Part shown: piece by piece, positions 27,378 through 36,750 of the stretch | Position numbering within the stretch: the first letter of the stretch is position 1 | Layout: each line of letters starts with the position of its first letter | Origin: Amycolatopsis alba DSM 44262 | GTDB lineage: Bacteria; Actinomycetota; Actinomycetes; Mycobacteriales; Pseudonocardiaceae | Length of the DNA: 64,000 nt | Direction: 5' to 3' | Assembly: GCF_000384215.1 (NCBI RefSeq) | Contig: NZ_KB913032.1 | Coordinates: forward strand, 2,559,665 to 2,623,664 | Translations under genes and position numbers: made by a program | The notes under the pieces: model-generated | Databases searched by the model: none | The model's input: only the letters and a program-made list of their open reading frames with translations | Told to the model about the DNA's origin: nothing

Positions 27378-29147
27378 TCAGCGCGGGTGGCGCTGGGGCT
27401 GCGGCTGCTGATGGGGTTGCTGTGGCTGCTGAGGGCGGCGCGGGACGATCTGGGTCACCGGGCCGTCCGGCGACTTACCAGCCCGCGCGAGCCAGCCTTC
27501 GACGTCACGCCGGACGGCGCTGAGCGTCGGGCGGCGGCGGGGCTCCTGGTCGAGCGACGCGATGAGGATCCGGGCGTGCGCGCTGCGGTTCGGGAGCTTC
27601 GACACCGGTTCGGCGCGGGCGGCGGCCATCAGTGCGGCCATCGGGGTCTCCCGTGTCCCGCGCGGAGGCTGGCCCGACAAGGCGTAGCTGACCGTCGCGG
27701 CCAGCTGCCAGGCGTCCGACGCCGGGCTCGCCGGGGAGCCCATCGCCTGCTCGGGAGCGACGAAGTCCGGCGTGCCGATCATCATCCCGGTCGCGGTCAT
27801 CTTCGAGTCGCCCTGGCTGCGGGCGATGCCGAAGTCGATGAGGTGGGCGAGGCCGTTGCGGTCGAGGATGATGTTCGACGGCTTGAGGTCGCGGTGCAGC
27901 ACACCCTTCTCGTGCGCCGCGGCGAGTGCCCCCGCCATGGTCGACCAGAGCCGTCCGGCGGCGATGTCGTCGAGCGGGCCCTGCGAGTCGACGATCTCGG
28001 ACAGCGAGCGCCCCTCGAGGTACTCCATGACCAGCGCGAGCCCGTCGGGCTCCTCGACGAGGTCGTACACCTTGACGCAGTTGGGGTGGTTCACCACGGC
28101 GAGTGCCCTGGCCTCGCGCTGCATCCGTTCCTCGGTGTCACGGTCCGGCGCGTGCGCGATCTTCAGCGCGACCGTGCGGTTGAGCTGGGTGTCGACCGCT
28201 TCCCACACGGTGCCGAAGCCGCCGTGGCCGAGCCGCCGGACACGCTTGTAGCGGCCGCTGCCGGAGTTGCGGGAACCAGGGGGCGCCGGTACCGGGCCCG
28301 GTACCGCTGCCAGCGCGGGAGGTTCGGGCGCCTGTGCCAGCGCGGTCGCCGGGTACTGCTTCTGCGGCGGGGGCGGCAGCTGCTGCTGCGGCTTCGGGGC
28401 GGGCGGCTCCGGGCGGTACGGCTCGACCTGCTGGCGGGGCTGCGGGGCCGGCCGGTTGATCACCGACCACGGCGGCGGCCCGACCAGCGCGACCGGGATC
28501 AGGCCGAGCACGCTGAACGGCAGGAAACCGAGCCAGAAGTGCACGGCGGTGTTCGCACCCATGCCGACGCTCGCCAGCACCATCAGCACGAACGGGATCC
28601 AGAAGAACCGTGAAGGCCACTTCGGTCCGCGGCGGAAAGCTGTGCGCGCCTGCAGCATGACGAACAGCAGGGACAGCGCGGGCAGGCCGACCAGCAGGAT
28701 CAGGTAGAAGATGTAGCTGAGCTGCATCTGGCCCGGATAGAACAGGACCTCGTACACGTTCTGGCCGCGCCCCAGGTACTCGCTCTGCGCGCCGACCAGC
28801 GGGTTGTATTCGGCGTTGAAAGTCGACAGGTCAGTGCCGGAGAAACCGGACTGACCGCCATTCTTCGTCGAGGCGGCTTCCTGGTAGGTCTGTGAAACGC
28901 CGGTGGCCAGCAACCACGGCAGCAGGAAGACGGCGACCGCGCCGATCCCGCCGAAGACGGACAGGGTCACCACGTCGTAGCGGTTACCGGTGCCTTTGCG
29001 GACGATCGCGACGACCATCGCTCCCAGCGCGGGCAGCAGCGCGACCAGCGCTCCCGCGGTGCTCGTCGCCCACACCCAGTCCCCTGGCCAGATCCCCGGC
29101 CCGAACAGGCTGTGCGCGAACGACAGCAGCGCGCTCGCTAGTCCCAT
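27378..29147 (-). CDS. Serine/threonine protein kinase with N-terminal polytopic membrane domain
   Basis: A 589-residue protein. The first ~235 residues contain about five hydrophobic segments (ALVALLPALGAMVVAIV, AVAVFLLPWLLATGV, FYLILLVGLPALSLLFVML, WIPFVLMVLASVGMG, LPFSVLGLIPVALV). A Pro/Gln-rich linker follows, then a complete kinase: LGHGGFGTVWEA, VALKIA, HRDLKPSN, LIDFGIA and VAPEQA. The C-terminus is Pro/Gln/His-rich. Most actinobacterial kinases have the opposite order (kinase, one membrane span, sensor). The membrane part may sense a membrane signal; substrates are unknown. Confidence 0.88.
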   Translation of the reverse strand: MGLASALLSFAHSLFGPGIWPGDWVWATSTAGALVALLPALGAMVVAIVRKGTGNRYDVVTLSVFGGIGAVAVFLLPWLLATGVSQTYQEAASTKNGGQSGFSGTDLSTFNAEYNPLVGAQSEYLGRGQNVYEVLFYPGQMQLSYIFYLILLVGLPALSLLFVMLQARTAFRRGPKWPSRFFWIPFVLMVLASVGMGANTAVHFWLGFLPFSVLGLIPVALVGPPPWSVINRPAPQPRQQVEPYRPEPPAPKPQQQLPPPPQKQYPATALAQAPEPPALAAVPGPVPAPPGSRNSGSGRYKRVRRLGHGGFGTVWEAVDTQLNRTVALKIAHAPDRDTEERMQREARALAVVNHPNCVKVYDLVEEPDGLALVMEYLEGRSLSEIVDSQGPLDDIAAGRLWSTMAGALAAAHEKGVLHRDLKPSNIILDRNGLAHLIDFGIARSQGDSKMTATGMMIGTPDFVAPEQAMGSPASPASDAWQLAATVSYALSGQPPRGTRETPMAALMAAARAEPVSKLPNRSAHARILIASLDQEPRRRPTLSAVRRDVEGWLARAGKSPDGPVTQIVPRRPQQPQQPHQQPQPQRHPR

Positions 29148-29329
29148 GGACCCTGCTCCCCTAGCTCGTCGAGGCCGTTTCCGGCAGTTTTTTCCTGGTT
29201 CAGCTTAGGACGCTCTATGCCATGGCGGGGTTGCCGGGTTGTCACGGGCGTCTCCCCGCTGTTACCACCGGGCATGAGCACGGGCGGAAGTCCATGATGG
29301 TCCGGTACCCGAGCGCGAAGGAGCATTCG

Positions 29330-31201
29330 ATGTACGCCGAGACGTACCAGCGGAGCCTTGAAGACCCGGAGGGTTTCTGGCTCGAAGCCGCGCGGGCGAT
29401 CGACTGGATCCGTCCGCCGACGCAGGCACTCGACGCGTCGAAGGCGCCCTTCTACCGCTGGTTCCCGGATGGGGAATTGAACACGGCGTTCAACGCGCTC
29501 GACCGCCACGTGCGGGACGGCCGCGGCGAGCAGACCGCGCTGATCTGGGATTCTCCCGTCACCGATTCGGTACGCCGGTTCACCTACGCGGAACTGCTGG
29601 ACGACGTCGCGCGCTTCGCCGGCGCGCTCGCCGATCTCGGTGTCGGGAAAGGCGACCGGGTCATCGTGTACCTGCCGATGGTTCCCGAGGCCGCGATCGC
29701 GATGCTCGCGTGCGCCCGGCTCGGCGCGGTGCATTCGGTGGTGTTCGGCGGGTTCGCGCCCAAGGAGCTCGCGGCGCGGATCGAGGACGCGAAGCCCAAG
29801 GTCATCGTGGCCGCGTCGTGCGGGATCGAACCGGCACGGGTCGTCGAGTACAAACCGATCATCGACGAGGCGCTCGCGGGCACCGCGCATCAGCCGGACA
29901 AGGTCGTGGTGCTGCAGCGTGAACGCGCTCGCGCCGAATTGGGCGAGCGCGACGCGGACTGGGCCGAACTGGTCGCGAAGGCCTCGCCGGCCGATCCGGT
30001 TCCGGTCGCCGCCACCGATCCGCTGTACATCCTGTACACCTCCGGCACCACGGGGAAGCCGAAGGGCGTCGTGCGCGACACCGGCGGGCACGCGGTCGCG
30101 CTGACCTGGTCGATGGACGCGATCTACGACATCCAGCCCGGCGACGTGTGGTGGACGGCGTCCGACGTCGGCTGGGTCGTCGGCCATTCCTACATCGTTT
30201 ACGCGCCGCTCCTCATCGGGGCGACAAGCCTCATGTACGAGGGCAAGCCGGTGAACACTCCCGACGCGGGCGCGTTCTGGCGCGTCATCGCCGACCATGA
30301 GGTCAAGGCGCTGTTCACCGCTCCGACGGCGTTGCGTGCGATCAAGAAGGTCGACCCCGACGCGGGCGAAATCGAAAAATACCAGCTCAGCCGGTTTCAG
30401 ACGTTGTTCATGGCGGGTGAACGACTCGATCCGGAGACCTATCACTGGGCGCACGACAAGCTCGGTGTGCCGGTGATCGACCACTGGTGGCAGACCGAGA
30501 CCGGCTGGCCGATCGCGGCGAATCCGCGCGGGCTGGAACCGATGCCGGTCAAACCCGGTTCCGCGACGAAACCGGTGCCGGGCTGGGACGTGCGGATCCT
30601 GGACCAGGCGGGCGATCCGCTCCCCGCCGGCCGGGAAGGCGCCATCGCGATCAAACTACCGCTCCCGCCGGGATCGTTGCCGACGCTGTGGCAGGACGAC
30701 GAGCGGTATCGCGAGGCGTATCTTTCGCGGTACGAAGGCCACTACCTGACGGGTGACTCCGGATACGTCGACGAAGACGGCTACCTGTTCGTCATGGGCC
30801 GCACCGACGATGTCATCAACGTCGCGGGCCACCGGCTTTCGACCGGTTCGATGGAGGCGGTGCTGGCGTCCCACACCGCCGTCGCCGAATGCGCGGTGAT
30901 CGGCGTCCGTGACCAGCTCAAGGGGCAGCTTCCGCGCGGTTTCGTGGTGCTGAAGTCGGGGGTCGACGTCGACGCCGAAACCCTCAAGGCCGAATTGGTC
31001 GCGCTGGTGCGGCGCGACATCGGGCCGGTCGCCGCGTTCCGTGACGTGTCCATTGTGGACGCGCTGCCGAAGACGCGGTCCGGGAAGATCCTGCGCAAGA
31101 CCATGCGCGGCATCGCCGACGGCCGCGACGAGCAGGTGCCGTCGACGATCGAGGACGCGAGTGTTCTCGATGCCCTGAAAGCGGTTCTGCGTGGCGAGTG
31201 A
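29330..31201 (+). CDS. prpE: Propionyl-CoA synthetase (acetyl-CoA synthetase family)
   Basis: A 623-residue acyl-adenylating enzyme. N-terminal YQRSLEDPEGFWLEAARAIDW, the P-loop YTSGTTGKPKGVVRD, DVGWVVGHSYIVYAPLL and the C-terminal KTRSGKILRKTMR are present. Lys in this last motif is the usual acetylation-controlled catalytic residue. The DTGGHAVAL stretch after the P-loop and overall length favour PrpE over Acs. The ATG at 29330 follows AAGGAG at six bases; upstream in-frame codons are unconserved. Confidence 0.88.
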   Translation: MYAETYQRSLEDPEGFWLEAARAIDWIRPPTQALDASKAPFYRWFPDGELNTAFNALDRHVRDGRGEQTALIWDSPVTDSVRRFTYAELLDDVARFAGALADLGVGKGDRVIVYLPMVPEAAIAMLACARLGAVHSVVFGGFAPKELAARIEDAKPKVIVAASCGIEPARVVEYKPIIDEALAGTAHQPDKVVVLQRERARAELGERDADWAELVAKASPADPVPVAATDPLYILYTSGTTGKPKGVVRDTGGHAVALTWSMDAIYDIQPGDVWWTASDVGWVVGHSYIVYAPLLIGATSLMYEGKPVNTPDAGAFWRVIADHEVKALFTAPTALRAIKKVDPDAGEIEKYQLSRFQTLFMAGERLDPETYHWAHDKLGVPVIDHWWQTETGWPIAANPRGLEPMPVKPGSATKPVPGWDVRILDQAGDPLPAGREGAIAIKLPLPPGSLPTLWQDDERYREAYLSRYEGHYLTGDSGYVDEDGYLFVMGRTDDVINVAGHRLSTGSMEAVLASHTAVAECAVIGVRDQLKGQLPRGFVVLKSGVDVDAETLKAELVALVRRDIGPVAAFRDVSIVDALPKTRSGKILRKTMRGIADGRDEQVPSTIEDASVLDALKAVLRGE

Positions 31202-31310
31202 ACCAATGACCGGTACGTATTCCTAGTCCGATCGGGTGTTGTCCCCTTTGCCCTATTGGTCTATACCTCTATGAGCAGAGAGTCTCCAGTTCCCCGACCG
31301 GAGGTGCTCC

Positions 31311-32894
31311 ATGAGTAAACGCCTGTCCACGACCGTGCTCGGCGTGGCGGTCCTGAGCCTCGTCACGTTCGGCCTGCCCGCGACGGCGAGCGCGGCACAG
31401 CACGCGAAGGCCGAACGGACCGTCACCGACGTCGTCCCCGCGCCTGTCGACGCGAAGCCCGATCCCCGCGCGAACTTCCGGCTCAGCCCCTCGACCGTCA
31501 TCCGCTCCGACCGCGACGGCAGACAAGTCGCCGAATACCTGGCCGGACTCCTCCGGCCCGCCACCGGCTACCGGCTGCCCGTCGTCAGCGACCACCGCGG
31601 TGGCGGCGGCCCCGCCATCTCGCTCGAAACCGGCCACGCGAGCGACCGCGTCGGCACCGAGGGCTACCAGCTCAAGGTGTCGTCCTCCGGCGTGAGCTTG
31701 CGGGCGAACACCGACAAGGGCCTGTTCTCCGGCGTGCAGACGCTGCGTCAGCTGTTCCCGTCGGCGATCGAAGCGACCACCGTCCAGAAGCGCTCGTGGG
31801 TGGTCTCGGGCGGAACAGTGCTCGACTACCCGCGCTTCGGCTACCGCAGCGCGATGCTCGACGTCGCCCGGCACTTCTTCACGCCGGCGCAGGTCAAGCT
31901 CTACATCGACCAGATCGCGCAGTACAAGATCAACACCCTCCACCTGCACCTGAGCGACGACCAGGGCTGGCGGATCGAGATCAAGAGCTGGCCGAAGCTG
32001 GCGACCTTCGGCGGGCAGACCGCCGTCGGCGGCGGCCCCGGCGGGTACTACACCCAGGACCAGTACACGGACATCGTGCGCTACGCGGCTTCGCGGCAGA
32101 TCACGGTCGTTCCCGAGATCGACATGCCAGGCCACACCAACGCAGCACAGGCCTCGTACGCCGAGCTGAACTGTGACGGCAAAGCGGTACCGCTGCGCAC
32201 GGACATCGAGGTCGGCTACAGCTCGCTGTGCATCAACAAGGACATCACTTACACCTTCGTCGACGACGTCCTGCGCGAACTGTCGGCGATCACCCCCGGC
32301 AAGTACCTCAACATCGGGGGCGACGAGGCGCACGCGACCACTCCGGAGGACTACCAGACCTTCGCCAAGAAGGTGCAGCCGCTCGTCGCGAAGTACGGCA
32401 AGCAGATCACCGGCTGGCATGACATCGCCAAGACGAATCCGCCGGTTTCGGCCGTCCCGCAGTTCTGGGGCACGACCGGTTCGGACGCGAACGTCGCCGC
32501 GGCCGCGGCACGGGGCAACAAGATCCTGATGTCGCCCGCGAACAAGGCCTACATGGACATGAAGTACAACGCGCAGACACCGCTCGGGCTGAGCTGGGCC
32601 GGGTTCATCGAGGTCAAGACCGGTTACGACTGGGATCCGGCCACGTACCTGCAGGGCGTGACGGAGAACAACGTCATCGGCGTCGAGGCGCCACTGTGGT
32701 CGGAAACGCTCGTGACCAGTGACAACATCGAGTTCATGGCGTTCCCGAGGTTGCCGGGTTACGCCGAGATCGGCTGGTCGCCGAAGGATTCCCGAACCTG
32801 GGACGCCTACCGGCTCCGGCTGGGCAAGCAGAGCCCGCGCTGGGTTCAGCAGGGCATCGACTTCTACCGGTCCACTCAGGTCGTCTGGGAGTAG
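31311..32894 (+). CDS. Secreted beta-N-acetylhexosaminidase (GH20)
   Basis: A 527-residue exported enzyme with a signal peptide (hydrophobic LGVAVLSLVTFGL, cleavage after ATASA). The GH20b accessory domain precedes the GH20 barrel, with FHLHLSDDQGW-type sequence HLHLSDDQGWRIEIK and the catalytic Asp-Glu pair in NIGGDEAHATT. Later Trp residues (HDIAKT context, EAPLWSET) line the active site. It removes terminal GlcNAc/GalNAc, probably from chitin oligomers or cell-wall material. GGAGGTG lies just before the ATG. Its 3' end overlaps the convergent TetR gene by 19 bp. Confidence 0.93.
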   Translation: MSKRLSTTVLGVAVLSLVTFGLPATASAAQHAKAERTVTDVVPAPVDAKPDPRANFRLSPSTVIRSDRDGRQVAEYLAGLLRPATGYRLPVVSDHRGGGGPAISLETGHASDRVGTEGYQLKVSSSGVSLRANTDKGLFSGVQTLRQLFPSAIEATTVQKRSWVVSGGTVLDYPRFGYRSAMLDVARHFFTPAQVKLYIDQIAQYKINTLHLHLSDDQGWRIEIKSWPKLATFGGQTAVGGGPGGYYTQDQYTDIVRYAASRQITVVPEIDMPGHTNAAQASYAELNCDGKAVPLRTDIEVGYSSLCINKDITYTFVDDVLRELSAITPGKYLNIGGDEAHATTPEDYQTFAKKVQPLVAKYGKQITGWHDIAKTNPPVSAVPQFWGTTGSDANVAAAAARGNKILMSPANKAYMDMKYNAQTPLGLSWAGFIEVKTGYDWDPATYLQGVTENNVIGVEAPLWSETLVTSDNIEFMAFPRLPGYAEIGWSPKDSRTWDAYRLRLGKQSPRWVQQGIDFYRSTQVVWE

Positions 32895-33487
32895 TCGAGA
32901 CGTTCGGTGATGGCGGCGCGGGCCAGTGCGTAGGGCTCCGTGCCGCCGAACATCACCGAATCGGCGTTCGCGGCCCGGCCGAGGGCGTGCAGTTCGAAGG
33001 CCAGCCGCTCCACGTCGACGGACGCGCCCAGCTGTCCCAGCTGCCGCGCTTCGACGGCGGTGGAGCGGATGAACTGGGCGAAGGCCCGGCTCCCCTTCGC
33101 CACGGCGTCGTGGACCCGGCCGGTCCGCGCGTCGAATTCGGCGCCGACGTTGAAGAAGAAACAGCCGCCGGGGAACACCCGGCGTTCCGAGTAGTCCAGC
33201 CAGTTCGCGCACAGCGCGCGCAGCCGGGCGATCCCCGGCTCGACCGTCAGCGTCGGCTCGACGACGTTCTCCGCGAAGATCGCGCTCGCCGTCTCGACCG
33301 TCGCGAGCTGCAACTCCTCCTTCGAGCCGAACAACGCGAACACGCCGGATTTGCTCAGTTCCAATTCGGTGGCGAGCCTGCCGAGGGACAACCCGTCGAG
33401 CCCTTCGACGGACGCGATGTCGACAGCGCGCCGGAGCACGATCCGCCGCGTCGCGTCGCCGCGGGCCACCCGGCCGTCACCCGGCAT
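32876..33487 (-). CDS. TetR-family transcriptional regulator
   Basis: A 203-residue regulator with HTH LGRLATELELSKSGVFALFGSKEELQ and a C-terminal domain of the TetR_C_16/YxaF kind (FPGGCFFFNVGAEFDARTGRV). ATG at 33487 is chosen because GAGAGGA precedes it; it then overlaps the MOSC stop by 11 bp. It is probably co-transcribed with the MOSC gene and may control it. Confidence 0.85.
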   Translation of the reverse strand: MPGDGRVARGDATRRIVLRRAVDIASVEGLDGLSLGRLATELELSKSGVFALFGSKEELQLATVETASAIFAENVVEPTLTVEPGIARLRALCANWLDYSERRVFPGGCFFFNVGAEFDARTGRVHDAVAKGSRAFAQFIRSTAVEARQLGQLGASVDVERLAFELHALGRAANADSVMFGGTEPYALARAAITERLDYSQTT

Positions 33488-34172
33488 TCCGTTCCTCTCG
33501 CCGCCGTTTCGCCGATTCCAGGCCGCCACGGTACTGCTGCGAAAGTGACGGCGTCGCGAGCACCCGGTCCACCAGCGCCCAGTACGTGGCGCGGCGATCG
33601 TCGTCCAGCTGGGCGACGTTGGTGAACGACGCGACGTACACCTCGGCGATGGTCGGATTCGCCGGATCGCGTTCTTCGAGCGCCATGCGCCCCGAAGTCG
33701 GGACCTCGCCGGTCCGGAGCACTCGCAGGTACCAGCCGCTGCGGCCGGAATCGATCATCGCCGGGACGACGTCCTTGCGGCCGGTCTTCATCGCGAGCTT
33801 GAAACACGGCATCCGCGGCTGCGAGACCTGGACCAGCGCGTCTCCCCAGGACCAGACGTCGCCGATGCGGACCTCGAACTCGTCCGCGCCCTCGACCGAC
33901 AGGTTCTCCCCGAAGTCGCCCGCGGCGGCCTCGAAACCCAGCTCCGACCAGGCCGCGTAGTGCGGCGCCGGATAGACGTAGACCGCTTTGTCGACACCGC
34001 CGTGGACGGTACGGTCCGCCTGGTCGTCCCCGGCCAGATTGATCTCACCGAGTTCCAGGAAGTGCGCCTCCACCCGCGACTTCGAGATCGCGCTGTACAC
34101 CGGGACGTCGCGTTTCGTCCCCAGCAAGGACGGCCGCCCGACGAAGACCTCGTTCACCTCGATCGCACTCAT
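33477..34172 (-). CDS. MOSC domain protein (YiiM-like)
   Basis: A 231-residue molybdenum-cofactor sulfurase C-terminal-type protein. Landmarks are DRTVHGGVDKAVYVYP, FGENLSVEG and the conserved cysteine in QPRMPCFKLAMKTG that would bind Moco. The relative YiiM reduces N-hydroxylated bases such as 6-hydroxyaminopurine, so a detoxification role is plausible. It overlaps the TetR start. Confidence 0.88.
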   Translation of the reverse strand: MSAIEVNEVFVGRPSLLGTKRDVPVYSAISKSRVEAHFLELGEINLAGDDQADRTVHGGVDKAVYVYPAPHYAAWSELGFEAAAGDFGENLSVEGADEFEVRIGDVWSWGDALVQVSQPRMPCFKLAMKTGRKDVVPAMIDSGRSGWYLRVLRTGEVPTSGRMALEERDPANPTIAEVYVASFTNVAQLDDDRRATYWALVDRVLATPSLSQQYRGGLESAKRRREERNAG

Positions 34173-34212
34173 ACCCTAGAAAATAGCACGACCGTTCGTA
34201 TATGTTGCCGGA

Positions 34213-34785
34213 ATGGACTTCCACGCGTTGACGACAAGGGCACATCAGGCGGCGGGCAAGACGATCGCCGGGATCGGCACGGACGACTGGGGCCGCTCGA
34301 CCCCCTGCGCCGAGTGGGCCGTCCGTGACGTCGTGAAACACCTGATCGACAACAACGAGCACCGCGCCGCGCAGGCGTCCGGCCGTCCCAGGAAGACCCG
34401 GCCGACGGCGGACGCCGACCTCGTCAGGTCCTACGAGGAAAGTTCCGCCGAGTTCCTCGCGGCCTTCGACTCCCAGGCCCTGGAAAAGACCTTCGACTTC
34501 GGGACCTTCGGCCCGCTGCCGGGGAAGAACGCCCTGGCCGTGCTGTTCGTCGACAATCTCGTCCACGACTGGGACCTCGACGCCGCACTCGGCCGCGAAC
34601 ACCGCTGGGACGACGAACTCGCGACGGCCGCGTTGCGCGTGGCGAGCCGCTATCCCGACGTGATGCCGGTTCGCGGGCCCGGCGGCGCCTTCGACCACGC
34701 TGTCGAGGCACCGCCGGGCGCCGGGTCCGGTGCCCGGCTCATCGCGTTGCTGGGCCGTTCAATTCCGCCGATTCCTCGTCGCTGA
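34213..34785 (+). CDS. TIGR03086-type metal-binding/mycothiol-linked DinB-like protein
   Basis: A 190-residue protein of the mycothiol maleylpyruvate isomerase N-terminal/DinB superfamily. DDWGRSTPCAEWAVRDVVKHLI and LFVDNLVHDWDLDAALG are the family metal-binding helices (His at VKH and VHDWD). Such proteins are thought to use mycothiol in thiol-dependent chemistry. Its 3' end overlaps the convergent DUF779 gene by 47 bp. Confidence 0.8.
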   Translation: MDFHALTTRAHQAAGKTIAGIGTDDWGRSTPCAEWAVRDVVKHLIDNNEHRAAQASGRPRKTRPTADADLVRSYEESSAEFLAAFDSQALEKTFDFGTFGPLPGKNALAVLFVDNLVHDWDLDAALGREHRWDDELATAALRVASRYPDVMPVRGPGGAFDHAVEAPPGAGSGARLIALLGRSIPPIPRR

Positions 34786-35122
34786 ACAACCGGGAACGGA
34801 CCAGGAAGCGGACTCCTTCCGGCGCCTCCAAGGAAAATCCGCTTCCGCGGCCGGGGACGACGTCGATGGTCAAATGCGTGTGCTTCCAGTACTCGAACTG
34901 CGGCCCCGACATCCACACCGGGACGTCCTCGATCCCCTCGACGACCAGGTCGCCGAGGCGGACGTCGGACACCCCGGTGCGGAATTCGCCCGCCGGGTAG
35001 CACATCGGCGCGCTTCCGTCGCAGCATCCGCCGGACTGGTGGAACATCACCGGTCCGTGGAGCGACACCAGCCGCCGCAGCAGATCCGCGGCGGCCGATG
35101 TCAAGCCGACCCGCTCGGTCAT
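34739..35122 (-). CDS. DUF779 protein, aldehyde dehydrogenase partner
   Basis: A 127-residue DUF779 protein. The core is FHQSGGCCDGSAPMCYP, with three cysteines that could bind a metal, and VDVVPGRGSGFSLEAPEG. The ATG overlaps the stop of the aldehyde dehydrogenase gene (TGATG), indicating translational coupling. DUF779 genes regularly follow ExaC-type aldehyde dehydrogenases, where they are presumed accessory factors; the biochemical role is unknown. Confidence 0.85.
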   Translation of the reverse strand: MTERVGLTSAAADLLRRLVSLHGPVMFHQSGGCCDGSAPMCYPAGEFRTGVSDVRLGDLVVEGIEDVPVWMSGPQFEYWKHTHLTIDVVPGRGSGFSLEAPEGVRFLVRSRLFSDEESAELNGPATR

Positions 35123-36645
35123 CAGAAGAACCCGAGCGCACTGTCCGAATAGGACACCAGCATGTTCTTGGTCTGCTGGTAGTGGTCCAGCATCATCTTG
35201 TGGTTTTCGCGCCCGATCCCGGACGCCTTGTAGCCGCCGAAGGCCGCGTGCGCCGGGTAGGCGTGGTAGTTGTTCACCCACACCCGGCCCGCCTGGATGT
35301 CGCGGCCTGCCCGGTAGGCGGTGTTGCCGTCCCGCGACCAGACACCGGCGCCGAGGCCGTACAGGGTGTCGTTGGCGATCTTCAGCGCGTCGGCGTAGTC
35401 GTCGAACTTCGCCACCGAAACCACGGGTCCGAAGATCTCCTCCTGGAAGATCCGCATCTTGTTGTCGCCTTCGAAGACCGTCGGCTGCACGTAGTACCCG
35501 CCGGACAGTTCGCCGCCGAGGTCGCTGCGTTCGCCACCGGTGAGGATCTTCGCGCCTTCCTTCACCCCGATGTCGATGTAGGAAAGGATCTTCTCCAGCT
35601 GGTCGTTGGAGGCCTGCGCGCCGATCTGCGTCTCGGTGTCGAGCGGGTGGCCCTGCTTGATCTTCTTGACGCGCTCGACGGCGTCGCCGAGGAACCGGTC
35701 GTAGATGCCGGACTGGATCAGCGCCCGCGACGGGCAGGTGCAGACCTCGCCCTGGTTCAGCGCGAAGAGCGCGAAGCCCTCCTGCGCCTTGTCGTAGAAG
35801 GCGTCGTTGGCCGCGGCGACGTCGTCGAAGAAGATGTTCGGGCTCTTGCCGCCGAGTTCGACGGTGACCGGGATGATGTTCTCGCTGGCGTACTGCAGGA
35901 TCAGCCGTCCGGTGGTGGTCTCGCCGGTGAACGCGACCTTCCGCACGCGGTTGCTCGACGCGAGCGGCTTGCCCGCCTCGACGCCGAAGCCGTTGACGAT
36001 GTTCAGCACGCCCGGCGGGATCAGGTCGCCGATGAGCGACATCAGCAGGTGGATCGACGCCGGGGTCTGCTCGGCCGGCTTGAGCACGATCGCGTTGCCG
36101 GCGGCGAGCGCGGGCGCGAGCTTCCAGACCGCCATCAGCAGCGGGAAGTTCCACGGGATGATCTGGCCGACGACGCCGAGCGGCTCGTGGAAGTGGTACG
36201 CGACGGTGTTGTCGTCGATCTGGGAGATGCCGCCCTCCTGGGCGCGCAGGGCGCCGGCGAAGTAGCGGAAGTGGTCGATCGCGAGGGGGATGTCGGCGGC
36301 GAGGGTCTCGCGGACCGGTTTGCCGTTCTCCCACGATTCGGCGACGGCGATCGCTTCGAGGTGCTGTTCCATCCGGTCGGCGATCTTGAGCAGCACGTTC
36401 GACCGCTCGTCCACCGACGTCCGGCCCCAGGCCGCGGCCGCGCCTTCGGCCGCGTCGAGCGCGCGGTCGATGTCGGCGGCGGTGCCGCGGGCGACCTCGG
36501 TGAACACCTGCCCGGTCACCGGGGTCGGGTTCTCGAAGTACTGACCGCTCGAGGGCGGTACGTACTCGCCGCCGATGTAGTGGTCGTAGCGCGACTCGTA
36601 GCTGACGACGCTGCCTTCGGTGTTCGGTGCCGCGTACTTGGCCAT
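35122..36645 (-). CDS. NAD-dependent aldehyde dehydrogenase (ExaC/acetaldehyde type)
   Basis: A 507-residue aldehyde dehydrogenase. The catalytic Cys lies in [11 protein letters not shown], the general base Glu in [13 protein letters not shown], and [17 protein letters not shown] begins the cofactor domain. It oxidises short-chain aldehydes to acids, plausibly acetaldehyde derived from ethanol. ATG at 36645 follows AGGAAAG. It is coupled to a DUF779 gene and divergent from a GAF-domain regulator. Confidence 0.92.
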   Translation of the reverse strand: MAKYAAPNTEGSVVSYESRYDHYIGGEYVPPSSGQYFENPTPVTGQVFTEVARGTAADIDRALDAAEGAAAAWGRTSVDERSNVLLKIADRMEQHLEAIAVAESWENGKPVRETLAADIPLAIDHFRYFAGALRAQEGGISQIDDNTVAYHFHEPLGVVGQIIPWNFPLLMAVWKLAPALAAGNAIVLKPAEQTPASIHLLMSLIGDLIPPGVLNIVNGFGVEAGKPLASSNRVRKVAFTGETTTGRLILQYASENIIPVTVELGGKSPNIFFDDVAAANDAFYDKAQEGFALFALNQGEVCTCPSRALIQSGIYDRFLGDAVERVKKIKQGHPLDTETQIGAQASNDQLEKILSYIDIGVKEGAKILTGGERSDLGGELSGGYYVQPTVFEGDNKMRIFQEEIFGPVVSVAKFDDYADALKIANDTLYGLGAGVWSRDGNTAYRAGRDIQAGRVWVNNYHAYPAHAAFGGYKASGIGRENHKMMLDHYQQTKNMLVSYSDSALGFF

Positions 36646-36750
36646 CTTTCCTGCCTCATCGCTAGGGGTGGCGGATGGCGGCGAAGGTAGGCCGGGTGAG
36701 GTTGCACGCACGTTGCAACGAAGTGAGCCCGGTCACCTATCCTCGGAAAC

